Below are positions 23,100-35,600 of a stretch of DNA of 64,000 nt, piece after piece. The stretch comes from Isoperla grammatica. Its lineage: Eukaryota > Arthropoda > Insecta > Plecoptera > Perlodidae. The stretch covers positions 35,569,479 through 35,633,478 of the forward strand of contig OX246741.1 of NCBI GenBank assembly GCA_945910005.1, in the 5' to 3' direction. Position numbers and translations under genes: made by a program. Within the stretch, counting starts at the first letter, position 1; each line of letters begins with the position of its first letter. The notes under the pieces were generated by a model. That model searched no databases, was not told where the DNA came from, and worked only from the letters and a program-made list of their open reading frames with translations.

Positions 23100-25128
23100 A
23101 CCACGATTGCCAGCGCACAGACGAAGGGAGGTATTGTAAGGTCTGATCTTTCTAATAAACGGTCAATCATCCAAATAAATTAATCATCTTTCAATACAAA
23201 TAAACGCCTTTGTTCTAATTATATTAAACGTTATTAATAATTAATAACGTTTAGATAGAGCGTATCACTGCTTTCTAGTTAAATTATGAAAATCATCTAT
23301 TGTTTTTATTGATCAGTTCATTGAACGGAGATTCATGGTTAATTATTGTGTTATCTGCACTCAGTAATAAATTCCTGTAGGCTGTAATATTCTTTTTGTG
23401 TTAGTTATTGTGTTAGTTTGGCTTTGATTTATTGTACCTTGATATGTCATTGATTGTTTTAGGAAGATGATTATACAATTTTTTAGATTTGTATTGATTA
23501 TATTGACTAAGAAATGTATATGCTGGCTGGATCAGTGCAAATGTTAAGATCTGTAGAATTTAAAGGTAGCCATAGATGCAAGTAACGCTGTTTTTATACC
23601 TACCATAAACTCGTGCTTTTATTTAACTATTAATTCAACGAAATAATAAATACTTTCATGCATCAAAATTCATAACGCTACCATTTGGCAATTATTATTA
23701 TCATTGTTGTCGTTGTTTTTGTATCGCATTGTTTTTATTGTAACCTGTAGGCCTAATCATTTTTATTTTTTATTATACAATTTAAATTTTAAAGAACAAT
23801 TTTACTAATTTATTTTTCAACCCGTTTTTATTGTTCCCGTTCTCTTTTCTAGTAGTTTGCTTTGTTGTTTTTTTTACTGAAATTTATTTTTTACTATTGT
23901 CCCATTGTACACTGTACAGTTTTATTTATTGTCCTCCTTTGCAAATCTGTTTTATGACAAAATAGGATATACATTAAATAAATAAAATAATAAAAGTATG
24001 ACTTGAAATTACAATACCACTACAATGAACCATCCTCACATAGCATGTGAGCAGTTGTAGGCTATTACGATATACAGAGGGCTTACAAATATAGCTTAGT
24101 AAAATAGATAATATCTTTAAAAGTCATTATTTTTATTGCTATATAGGGTTGAGTAAACAGATGGAAATGTTGTAGACAATGACAATACTGGATGTACAGT
24201 GATGCGGCGATAACATCCGACTACCATAATTTATCCCAACATTATCAGTTGAGAGTGCTGGGTAATACGTGTTTCTACAAATAAACTAGCAAGCATTGTT
24301 TACAAATTCATGTAGTTGACACGTGTACCGAACAATTAACATCCACATTCCACACACTCAATCGTAAGATCAACGTATTTTCAACAATGTGAGAAAATAT
24401 TTAATTTCTTTTTTCACTTCTTTGAAATGATCTGTTTATCTTCAAGTTTGGTGGTCTTAAAAAACCTTACATTAAATATATATTTTGTGTAAAAAAAAAT
24501 CAAAAAAAAATCACATTTTTATTGAGGGCACGCCACAAACACGTCAATACAAGTAATGTACTTACTCTTCTCTGTGGCAAACCTCTGTGGTGGCGACGAT
24601 GATATCTGATTGATTGTTATTAGCCAACAACAGACAGACTGACACAGCTGTTTTGAAATGCACCGGTTTGAAAACAAGTCTACCACGGGCCGACTCGCCG
24701 AACTTAAATCATGTTAATGAGTGTTGCTCGCAGTGTCCACTGCCGCTGACAGATGAGCGTGTACAACCGTGTTGTATAGGTCGTACACTCACTCAACTGG
24801 CAGTAGGCTATTGCGGAGGAGGGGGGGGGGGGGGGGGGGCAGTAGGTGTTTCGTAATACATTGTGTATCAGTCTCGTTAACGTTTTGAATGGCGTACGCT
24901 GATGTATGGACGTGCATTACATATCGACGTAAAATAATATTGTATATAACCGGTGTTGTAAAGTTAATGTACTAATAAAAGTAATTGAAATCTATTGACA
25001 TTTTTCAATTATTTTTTAACCTAATTATTTTTTCAAATGTAATAGATGATATTCAGAATTGTTCTAGAAAGCCGTAATTTGCTAAGGGTCCTTGATAGTT
25101 ATGTTTTTTAGTATAAATTATTTAGTAT
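23100..25128. other. Non-coding AT-rich stretch
   Basis: Contains a short perfect palindrome TAAACGTTATTAATAATTAATAACGTTTA at 23226-23254 (centre ATTAATAATTAAT), a retroelement-type ATAAA tail ending near 23998, and a G homopolymer at 24821. No gene supported. Confidence 0.5.
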
Positions 25129-25436
25129 TATAGGGCACTAGCAACACCAAAGACAACAATGGAACAAATGAATTGAACTGATGGACAAGCAATCAGCTGT
25201 CAAAATAATAAAATTGCAACCATAGAAATAAAAACATGTGTAGCAATAGTAACTGCTCGCTATTAAAAACTTTTGATGATAGACAACGACTAAGTGAAAG
25301 TTTTGTATGTGTATTTGTTTGTTTTTTGTTTTGTTTTCCAAAATCAGAAGAAATTATTGTTTGACAGCTTGTTGTTTGTCCATCGATTCAATTCATTTGT
25401 TTCATTGTTGTCTTTTGGTGTTGCTAGTGCCCTATT
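25129..25436. mobile_element. MITE family M4, copy 1 (complete)
   Basis: Nearly whole-length hairpin: TATAGGGCACTAGCAACACC at the left and GGTGTTGCTAGTGCCCTAT at the right, with inner arms AACAATGGAACAAATGAATT and the complement. Flanking TA may be the target duplication. A second copy at 50556-50839 is truncated on the right. Confidence 0.9.
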
Positions 25437-26149
25437 GTTATAGTTTTAAGCCAATGGTAGTGAGACACATTCATGTGGTATGGGCCATACTCTTTACTAC
25501 CATCATCTTGTCCTGACTGAATGAAGCGCTCCAAGTGGCAAAGTCGCGCAACAACCTGCTGAAGCAGCGTCGTTCTTCCTACGTCAATAAAGGGAAATTG
25601 TGAAAATTGTTTAATTAAATACGGGTTTTAAAATTTTCGTGCAGATTATGAATCCCATCAGTAAATCTTAAAAAGGCAAGCCACCATTTTAATCAGGACA
25701 CGTTTTAGACGTAAAAACAACAAATAACACACAACAAACACAAACAAAACAAGACAATAAAAGCCAAAACAAAAGCACAAAACAAAACAACAATACAAAA
25801 TAAATACACATCAACAATAAAAAACAAAACAAACACCAAACAAAAACAAGATATATCACAATAATATCCAGCACTATTTTCAACCGCGGAATGAAATCTT
25901 CAGCAGTTTGTTGCTAAATTTGGCCACATATAGCGCTGTATGTACTAACACACGGTGCCTTCATTACATTTTGAAATAAATAGTAACACTAACAATAATA
26001 ATGTTTAGGTGTATTTTGCACTGTTGTCCATTGTTGTCATTGCAGATCTAGAAGACCAAGATTAGCTCTATCTAAGGGTCCTAGATCAATTCTGAAAAAG
26101 GTACTCATTTTCAAATACATTACCTTCTTATTTTTTAATAATAGCTCTT
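25437..26149. other. Non-coding, low-complexity stretch
   Basis: Positions 25710-25860 are an A/C-rich simple region (ACAAACAAAACAAG-like). No gene supported. Confidence 0.5.
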
Positions 26150-26347
26150 GTAAGGGCTGGTCCACACAGATTTTTAAGACATAATGCATAAGGTTTCAAC
26201 AATGAAAACAACGTCTTAAAACTAAAAACAACGTCTTAAAACTAAAACTTGTGTGAACGCCAGTACGTGTTTTTATGATCCAACTTAACGACTACGCGTT
26301 AAACCTTAAATCTTATGCTTAAAAAATCTGTGTGGACCATCCTTAAC
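26150..26347. mobile_element. MITE family M5, copy 1
   Basis: Inverted ends GGCTGGTCCACACAGATTTT and AAATCTGTGTGGACCATCC, with tandem AACAACGTCTTAAAACTAAA inside. Related copy at 52813-53112. Confidence 0.85.
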
Positions 26348-26704
26348 GTAAAAAGTATAAAGTTTTAAAATTGTTGAAATAAAAAACATTTCAGTCGGTT
26401 AGTCGGTTTAGTGTCTTGAGTAGGTGTATGTTTTGTTTTCACACAAAAAAAACTGAAAACCGAGTATCCTGGAATGAGTTCGTTGAGACCTTATAGCCAC
26501 AGATAAGGGATTGTAGGCTACAAATCAGTTGTCTGTGTTATAGCTATATACATGGGCCTACAAATAAATACAATACCTTTTGAAAAGTAATTGAAAATAA
26601 CTTAGTTTCTTTTCATTTTGAGTGATATTGTACGCAACTGAATTACTGTAAATTATAATTTAATTACTTTACAAAGGTAATGTGTAGATCGCTGGACAAG
26701 ACAG

Positions 26705-26995
26705 ATTGTGCAGCTTTAGTCATAGGAACCGCCTGGCAAGCGAGACACCTGGCTTCGATTCCCAGCAGAATCGTTCTTCTCGTCAACTGCTCGGCAGTCC
26801 AGGTTAGTAGATAACCCTATAATATGACTGGTCAAAGTTACACCATCCTCTCGGATGGGACGTAAAACCGATGGCCCCCTTGGTACTTTTCGACAGGAGT
26901 AGGCTACGTGCCGGTACCAGGCTTCCCCTCCTCCCTTCCCCATTATCATTCATCAATAATCACTCATCAGGATAAAGAGGGCATTGTGCCCTACA
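26705..26995 (+). mobile_element. Putative tRNA-derived SINE with GGGACGTAAAACCGA core
   Basis: TTCGATTCCCAGCAGAATCG resembles a B-box. The downstream CTCGGATGGGACGTAAAACC resembles a conserved SINE core found in several invertebrates. It is not related to SINE-1 or SINE-2. Only one copy in the window. Confidence 0.5.
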
Positions 26996-28381
26996 CTGGC
27001 CTTAGTATTGCCGTTGAAACCGCGAGACGTCGATGAAACGACAGAACCCCACTAAACGATACCAATGACCCCAAATCGATGTGTTTGTCTTTCTAGTTGT
27101 TATGAGGAAGTATCGGCATCATCTTTAATTTAAACACGTTCCATTTCCTTAGATTTAGTCGCAAATTACTTTCCATAGGAGCACAACCACAACAGTTGAA
27201 TAATTGATGCTTTCTTCGTCGGAACCAGCCCGAAAACAAGTCTCATGTGTCAGCGAAGGGGGTCGGGTTGATGGCCCAGTGAGTCAGTTGGACGCGACTG
27301 TGTGCGGGGGACAGTTCGGATACTCAGCGAGTCAGATGGGCGCTATATTTATTTAGTAACATCCACGTAGCATCTATCTAAAGAGCTCTAAATAATACTT
27401 AAATTAAAATAGTAGTTATACTAACCATAATTTAGTTTCCCTAGAACTAAAAACACATAATTTAAAATATTGTATTGAAATTATATTGTTATCATTAGGA
27501 AAGGCAATTAATTATTAAATATTTAATTGGCTACCAAAAGAACGACCATAAAGTTTAAAATAGTTGAAACTTTTTTTAATCCATGCAGTGTTTATAGTTT
27601 TCACAAAGGTAAACGTTTGTTAGTCAATTAAGTAACTACTTTTTCAATATTGTGCAGCGTTTGCAAGATATTACTACAGATCCCATCACACTGGCGAGGG
27701 ATACGCTAGATCGGCAGTGAGTGCAAGGGTAATCGCGACGTGTGGATGTCTGTCGACCGCTTCACACTTCATTGTCATGGCTAAGCTTTAGATTATCTCG
27801 TTTTCTGTCATATAAAGACTCATTGGACAACACACAATTTAATTCTAACGGTGCTAGCTTACTATAGATTGTGTCTGAGAATCAGTGCTTTGTGTTTGGA
27901 AATGTGATATAAGGACGCTAAAATGAACAGTTGTTCAAACTTATGACATTAAATCAAACATTATTATTAAAACTCAAGAAAACTCAATATCTTTTTAGTC
28001 TTCGCTTCTGAATCCTGTACAAACAATATAATATAGGTGAGTGCGAAACGCGAGTCATTCGTGGGGTGCAAACAATCATGGAAATACACAATTATTATCA
28101 CGGATGTATTTTTAAACACTATTTACGTTTGCTACATATTATGCAGGTTTTGGTTGCTGGTAAATCTTTTCAGAGAATTTTCTTCAGAATCTCAGTTTTC
28201 AATCCTTGATATTTTATGAATATAATTTGAAATCAAGTTTTAGTATAACATAGCAGAAACAAATAGACAAACGATATCGATAAATATCGCCATTACTCAC
28301 TCAGATTGTAATGCTAGTTATTCAAAGAGTTCACTCATGCAGCAAGTTGTTTACCACTTTCTAATTAAAGGGACGTAGGTA
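26996..28381. other. Non-coding stretch
   Basis: No supported gene, and no repeat pairing found within the window. Confidence 0.4.
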
Positions 28382-28675
28382 TAAAGGTCTCTCACACCAA
28401 GAAGTAAGATAGTGTCGGGAGAGTCAGGACCGCCCAAAATTAGCTAGTGCGAATCACTAACGTTGCTCCCGCTTATCTAGTACATTTTGGTTTCGTTAGG
28501 TTTTTGGACGGAAACCTGCTTGCACGTTTTCTTGTACGTTACCGTCAAAAAACTTACCGCAACCAAATTGTACTAGATAATCGGCAAAAGCGTCAGTGAT
28601 TTGCGCTCGTTAAGTTGGAAAGTAAATGTGGGCGGTCCTGATACTATATTACTTCTTGCTGTGTTTTACTATAGT
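28382..28675. mobile_element. MITE family M1, copy 3
   Basis: Starts AAAGGTCTCTCACACCAAGA and ends ATTACTTCTTGCTGTG, with the same internal palindrome around CCGTCAAAAAACTTACCGC. Confidence 0.9.
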
Positions 28676-29590
28676 AGCTGAATAGTACATTCGCGTCATT
28701 AACTCTTTGCACTGTTGCACCATTTTCAGTTAAAAATTGCTTCATTCTGAGTATTTTGCATCATGATATTTCTTTTTGAGTGCTTTGTTTATATACACGA
28801 ACAGCTAGTCGGTACCGACAAATCATTTAGTGGATGCTTTGCGGTTCAGCTCACAACTTGTGCAGTAACATTAGAGTGCACTTATATATAATGACAGATG
28901 TGTGTGTAGATTTATGACAGAATATGGTGATGTAGAAACACGAACGTTATCTTATCTAAAAAACTAAAAAGTGTTTACGTCTGTTTCCAGTCAGTCACTC
29001 AACCAGGAAATGTGTTTGGTGTATACTATATACTGTGCTCGAAATTGAAATTTAGTGGGTTTAAGGGCACGTTATCTGGCTAGTGGATTTAAATGAGCTA
29101 TTTATTGAATAAATAACATTGTATCAGATACTAATGTCAATTTCAGCAAAATTGTACACGTGGCAAAATATGTATGTAGGTATATTGTATATTAGCTACT
29201 ACATATTTCTGTCGGTAGAGCTATGGAAAATGCTACAAAAAATACAAACTAGCTTTTCTGTTCAATGTAAACAGTGCTCAAAATAATCCATATTTGTCAG
29301 CAACCCTCTGGCTACAAGAATCCTTTATCTGTGCATCTCGGTTACTCGGTATGTCTTTGACAGCCCGGTAAAAAATGCATGAGCACCCCGATATAACTAC
29401 ATCATATAGTATTATTTTATTTGTTTTATGTCTATCCTGTTTAGTACGTTGTAAAGCTGATTCATAAATGAGGGCAATACGTTTGTCTTTGACACTACTA
29501 TATAATTTACTATTTTGTGTAATGTCAACAGTTATATTTATTTAATTGACTTGTCTAACAAGATAATAGAGACGTAAATCAGGATGAATA
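28676..29590. other. Non-coding stretch
   Basis: No supported gene. An inverse retroelement 3' end (GTCTATCCTGTTTAGTACG) lies near 29430. Confidence 0.45.
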
Positions 29591-29599
29591 ATGTTAACT

Positions 29600-30500
29600 G
29601 ACAATTCATCCTTGCCTCATCACACTTCACGGTGCATTCAACACATGACTATGCATTCTATCATCCGTTCAGTTGTCAGTTGTCAGTCATCCTTGCCTCA
29701 TCACACTACACGGTACATTCAACACATGACTATGCATTCTATCATCCGTTCAGTTGTCAGTTGTCAGTTATCCTTGCCTCATCACACTACACGGTACATT
29801 CAACACATGACTATGCTTTCTATCATCCGTTCAGTTGTCAGTTGTCAGTCATCCTTGCCTCATCACACTACACGGTACATTCAACACATGACTATGCATT
29901 CTATCATCCGTTCAGTTGTCAGTTGTCAGTCATCCTTGCCTCATCACACTACACGGTACATTCAACACATGACTATGCTTTCTATCATCCGTTCAGTTGT
30001 CGGTTGTCAGTTATCCTTGCCTCATCACACTACACGGTGCATTCAACACATGACTATGCATTCTATCATCCGTTCAGTTGTCAGTTGTCAGTCATCCTTG
30101 CCTCATCACACTACACGGTACATTCAACACATGACTATGCATTCTATCATCCGTTCAGTTGTCAGTTGTCAGTCATCCTTGCCTCATCACACTACACGGT
30201 GCTTTCAACACATGACTATGCATTCTATCATCCGTTCAGTTGTCAGTTGTCAGTCATCCTTGCCTCATCACACTACAATGTGCTTTCAACACATGACTAT
30301 GCATTCTATCATCCGTTCAGTTGTCAGTTGTCAGTCATCCTTGCCTCATCACACTACAATGTGCTTTCAACACATGACTATGCATTCTATCATCCGTTCA
30401 GTTGTCAGTTGTCAGTCATCCTTGCCTCATCACACTACACGGTGCTTTCAACACATGACTATGCATTCTATCATCCGTTCAGTTGTCAGTTGTCAGTCTA
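29600..30500. repeat. 81-bp minisatellite, about 11 copies
   Basis: Unit runs from TCATCCTTGCCTCATCACAC to TCAGTTGTCAGTTGTCAG. Because 81 is a multiple of three and the unit has no stop in two plus frames, ORFs of 358 and 324 codons result. I regard them as artefacts: no splice signals, no biased third-position change, and the two frames are equally conserved. Confidence 0.95.
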
Positions 30501-30754
30501 TTCAGTTTTCAGTCTATTCAGTTGTCAGTCACACATGGATACAAACGCTTATGAAGTTACCGCCAACACAGCTATGGTCTCATGCTTTCGAAATACCGAC
30601 TACTGAGTCCAAAAGTGCCACTGAAGTTTCTACATCCCTTTTTCCTATATCATCTTCTGAGGGATAACAGGTTCATTAGGGATAATTTACAACCTTGGGT
30701 TGGATATCTTATTGTGGTGGACGGGGTTGTGTCTGCTTTGGTGATCCCGAGAGC
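30501..30754. other. Non-coding stretch with R3 start
   Basis: GGTGATCCCGAGAGCTATAG at 30738 is the inverse of the block at 10690. Confidence 0.5.
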
Positions 30755-30922
30755 TATAGTTGTCGTACAACAACTTCGGTATTGCTTCCGTCACGGATGG
30801 GTGAGCGGCAGCCAACCAGCGGCCGTAGCTAATTTAAATACCTGTTTGGGTTGGCTGGGACCGTAAACACGTCATTGATTGATGTCGAAAGCATTCCCGA
30901 AGTTGTTGTACGACGACTTTAT
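30755..30922. mobile_element. MITE family M2, copy 2
   Basis: Ends TTGTCGTACAACAACTTCGG and CGAAGTTGTTGTACGACGAC, with GTGAGCGGCAGCCAACCAGC inside. It sits inside the R3 repeat. Confidence 0.85.
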
Positions 30923-32143
30923 ACTGGCAGAAGCGTAACGTGCTGGTAGGGCTACCCTAGCCGGACAGGTCTATGGGGAAAAGCCAGACGAAAGGCAGTC
31001 CTCGACTTTGCCTTCCCCTTCTTACAACAAGTCCCTTTCCTCCAAGCACCCCCCGACGTCATATGATCATAGTTGTTGAGTACGTAGTCATACAACAAAT
31101 AATCATTCAATAGATTGGGTTGGATAACTGGAGATTCCTATCACAGAAGGCGTGACTATATGAGGCTTGTGCAATCTACTAAGCGCGAAATACCTCCTTT
31201 ACGAATTTGTGAAAGAACGTCAGGAACCTGTTGATTTTCATTTAAACAGCGTGCATGAAAGGGGTAGTAGATAAGGATCCGAGGCCGGTATGAGACTACT
31301 CGCTGGGGCTAATAAGTGTCGACTTCATGTATATAGTCTCTTGAGATGTAATAAATGATGTGATTGTTAATTTGTTAATTAAAAAAAAATAATGAGCAGT
31401 TTTGAGATTGAAAATCTAGAACTAATTTTCGAATAACCAAATCTGATCAGTGATCACATTGTATAATAGTTGAAAGGTAGCCTCGGGATGCGTTTAAAAT
31501 CGAGCACATCCTTGTTGACATCTAAAACTCACTCAGAGCCTCTAATAATAGTGAATTAATAGATTACGAAACTTACAGCTTCTTCAGCGCACTTCACATG
31601 CCACTGGGTATGTGAGTATGTGAGTCCCATATCTCAACTGAAAAACCAGAAAATTAGTCCATACAACCCCCAGTTGATAACACAGAGACCTTCGAGGTCT
31701 GAAAGTTGGATCGTTTGGACCTGCAAACCCTGACATTCCTTCCCTCTACTCAAGCATCGACCGTAAATACCTTTGATCGGCGAGCTGTTCATAATCTCAC
31801 CTGTTAATCGTGATGACCTGTCAAAACAAATTCCATTGTATAAGCGCAACACTTTTTCCGGAATTATAAACATATTTTTGCACTCGGTAAAATAGTTTGA
31901 AATTATACAAATATCGGTTTAAAATTTATCTTTCTACGATGAAAACAATGGGACTTATGAGTCGCTAACTATTAGCGGACACTTACTCATGCAAAGGAAT
32001 TATGATGGTCTGGCTGACAGACTGAAGGTAATTACCGATCGAGGCGAGAGTGGGGATACTTGTACTTTGGTCAGAGGTTGGTGCAAACGCTACCCGAGCC
32101 TATGCCCTCGGGCTTACCAACAGCGAAATGAATGAAGTGTAGG
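30923..32143. other. R3 remainder, then non-coding sequence
   Basis: R3 blocks continue to about 31105 (ACCCCCCGACGTCATATGAT). The remaining sequence up to the OCA2 first coding exon has no recognised gene. An upstream non-coding OCA2 exon could lie here, but I cannot place it. Confidence 0.4.
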
Positions 32144-32312
32144 TCCGAATTCACCAAACTTTCTAATCGGCCGATTTACTAATCTCGGATTGGTTGCCAT
32201 GGTTTCGACAAACATTACATACAAAATGCATTGGCGCTTCTAGCGGGCGCCATTTTTGATCTCCGATTAAGAGAAAAACCGCCGGATTCAAGTTTGGTGA
32301 AACTGGTCCGCA
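32144..32312. mobile_element. MITE candidate M12
   Basis: Inverted ends TCCGAATTCACCAAACTTTC and AAGTTTGGTGAAACTGGTCCG (first 20 nt), about 170 bp in total. Non-coding. Confidence 0.65.
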
Positions 32313-32392
32313 TTTGAATAGAGAAAAAAATGTCACTGTTAAATGGCATACAATGCTGTATGGGGCCAATTCATAAATAAATTAAATTAAAA

Positions 32393-32439
32393 AAGAAGAA
32401 GAAGAAGAAGAAGAAGAAGAAGAAGAAGAAGAAGAAGAA
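32393..32439. repeat. (AAG)n microsatellite
   Basis: Fifteen or so GAA units, ending about 28 nt before the acceptor of the first OCA2 coding exon, which leaves that acceptor with an unusually purine-rich upstream region. Confidence 0.95.
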
Positions 32440-32467
32440 TCTGAAAAATTTATTCTTATGTCTGTAG

Positions 32468-32690
32468 GAATGTTCGACTACCTGAGCGGACCGCCCCAGC
32501 TGCCGACCGACGCTCCCTTGGCTGAAGCACAGGTTGAAGCTCTCACCACACTTCGTCCTGAAAGTCAAATACAGGATCCCGTTCAAAGGACTCTTGCATC
32601 GAGAGGCCACATACATTCACAGGACTACGGTCAAGTCAACACCATTACTGTCTTCCCCAAACAAACAGACGTTTTCGTTTCCGACAAGCC
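32468..32690 (+). CDS. OCA2: OCA2-like exon 1 (first coding exon found)
   Basis: Acceptor-like TGTCTGTAG precedes GAATGTTCGAC; donor AAGCC|GTAAGC. The frame starts at ATG 32470 ([14 protein letters not shown]) and reads [12 protein letters not shown] at its end, leaving in phase 2 and matching exon 2. An ATG at 32458 is upstream of the acceptor. Whether 32470 is the real start or an internal Met is open. Confidence 0.75.
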
Positions 32691-35600
32691 GTAAGCACTA
32701 CTATAATAACCTCTTTATAGGCCTAATCAATGTCTGGTATAGTCAAGTATATGTTTTGTATGCGTGTCCCGAAACAACCTTACAGCTGATGCTTTCGTCA
32801 TAGACCAAGGACTCGCAGCCAATCAGTGACTGGTATTTTAATTTGGGGCTCGCTGGTTGGCTACGAACCACTCGTCTATGACGAAACACATCTGTTGGGT
32901 TGGCTCAGAAAAGAGCTGGCAAGTGAAATTTGAATACAATGCAGCTAATGTTGCCCCTGTTTGCAAGAGTAATGTTTAGATGTCAAGAGCATTAGAATAA
33001 TGTTTCTTTTGGTTGCCAAACTAATCTACAGGTATCCAGAAATCGATTTATACTTGCGATCAATTTGGTACTCATTATATATATTGTTTTACATTTTTTC
33101 GAGTTGAAAGAGTTCTCCATTCCTTGCTGTTTCTGCCTTCATTTGTACGCATCAATTCAAACACATATCCTGGATTACTTGTTGCATGTATTCCAATATT
33201 TGACCGACTCTTTCCTTCCACTTGTCGCTAGGATTATTGTTTTAGAATAGTGTAGTGTCTCAAAAACGGTCACTTTCCATATAATCTTCTTCCTTCGTCT
33301 GCTCTTTCAGGTACTTCCAATTTCCTCCTATATAAATTGTCATCTAATCATTAGTTATTCTCCGGTATTTCCCGTTTTCAGTAAATTTTTCGGTAATGCC
33401 ACTTCCGCCTCCAAATGTTCGAATGCTCAAAAGTCCGAATCCCCAATTGTTCGAAAGCTCGAATGTAAGTGTTCAATGTTCAAAATATTCTAACATCATT
33501 GTATCGAACAGTCAGATGTGATCGAATTACCATATTGTAAATTGTAATACAATTAACTTTACAGTATTGCCAACTATTGCCCTACGAGGGTGTAAGGTAT
33601 GGGACCCTTCTTTCAAGGTGTACATTTGGGTATTGACAGCATTTGGTGTGCTATTTATAGTTCTTGAAGAAAAGGTGATCCTTTTGGTAGAATGCTATTT
33701 CAGCTTTGCTATTCTTCGTATGTATAGTCTAACTCGCTTTTCTATTGCAACATTTCCAAGTGGAACTCCCAAACCAACCGTTTCATCTTTTCCCCGTCCA
33801 CTCATACATCAGCTTTGTTTTGTTCGTGTTTATCTTCATGTTGTGTTATTCCCAGAGATTATCAATATTACCCTCAAGAATCATTTACACATATTCTTTG
33901 TTTCAATATTTCGAGTAAATTGCGATGTCAATGTATACTAATTTTTAAGGAATTATTAATAAGTACAAATTCAAATAATAGTTGAAAAAGGACATATTTT
34001 AATACTATAAATCGCTTACATACAGTAATGCATCTCACTTAAAACTTCTAAGGTTAACAGATTCTATAACTCAACGAAAGTAACAAATAAATGTTATCTT
34101 TTGACAGGACTGGATCGCTGTTCGTGGTGACAGGAACCGATGGCAAAGAAACTAGTATACCTTCCGATGCATCGGTTGACAAGTACCGATGGCTGCGTTA
34201 CTTGCAGACCGCCGTGTTGCTCGTACTGTGGCTGGGTTTCACGGTGAGTAGCTTACTGTCCAAACTAGTATACCCTCCGATGCATCGGGTGACAAGTACC
34301 GATGGCTGCGTTACTTGCAGACCGCCGTGTTGCTCGTACTGTGGCTGGGTTTCACGGTGAGTAGCTTACTATCCACACTAGTATACCCTCCGATGCATCG
34401 GTTGACAAGTACCGATGGCTGCGTTACTTGCAGACCGCCGTGTTGCTCGTACTGTGGCTGGGTTTCACGGTGAGTAGCTTACTATCCACACTAGTATACC
34501 CTCCGATGCATCGGGTGACAAGTACCGATGGCTGCGTTACTTGCAGACCGCCGTGTTGCTCGTACTGTGGCTGGGTTTCACGGTGAGTAGCTTACTGTCC
34601 ACACTAGTATACCCTCCGATGCATCGGGTGACAAGTACCATTGGCTGCGTTACTTGCAGACCGCCGTGTTGCTCGTACTGTGGCTGGGTTTCACGGTGAG
34701 CAGTGTTGGGGCAGTTCTTTTTTTAAATGAACTTTCTAAAAGTTCAGTTCACAGCTCAAATAATGAACTTTAATAAAGTTCAAGTTCTTTTCAATACCTA
34801 AAATTTTGAAAAGTTCAAGTTCGTCTAAAATATGAACTAAGTTCTTTTAAAAGTTCTTTTGTGAAAAAGTGTCACCACATTGTATTAACAGTCATGCGAA
34901 TAATCGATTGCCTTGTATGGCTTAAATAGTAAGAAAAACATGCATGTTAAGGTAAGATATTGAATGCTGGCATTAGCCATTAGGTGTCTGATGTAGGGCT
35001 ATAGGCGCCTACCATTGTAGAAATAAAAAACTTAAGAAATTGTATTGTTGTTTCAGTTTATATTATTACAGACATGTGAAAATAGCGATTAGTGTATCGA
35101 TTAATTAGTGATAGTGATAGCGATTAGTGATAGTGTATGTATATGTATGTACAAAAGTGCTGTTCTTCACTAAAACTACCAGGGCTAAGCCCGTCCTATT
35201 ATTGTTTTATTTTACAAAGACTAGTAGGCCCCTTTAGTTGGTAAAAATTGTTGATAATAATTGTTATGTATTTTATTATTGATGTGTTGATTGATGATGA
35301 TTGATTTGATGATCAGTAACACCATATTTTAGGATAAAGTGAAACGGTAGTAGAATTGTGACACAAACACCCTATAACAACAAATCCATTAGTCAACCGA
35401 GAAATCTGTTCCTCTTGAGAATTTACACTGGCTCTAGAAATGTTTCAATCTTGCGTTTTGATTAGTGAATGGAGTTCCACGTAGAGTCGTTTCCTCCCGC
35501 CCAATTATCGTGTCGCATTACTTCTGGTATTTGGGCACTTGCACTTGCAGACCCACGTATCTCGACCGAGTGATCTAACATCTTGTGGTGGGTAGAGTTC

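Noticed and set aside
29591..30667. Repeat protein of 358 or 324 residues
   Set aside because: Two frames over the same 81-bp satellite are open only because the period is a multiple of three without stops. No splice sites, promoter or protein family support it.
33567..33941. 124-codon ORF in OCA2 intron 1
   Set aside because: Hydrophobic by AT composition. No P-protein similarity, and it would disrupt the phase-matched join of exons 1 and 2.
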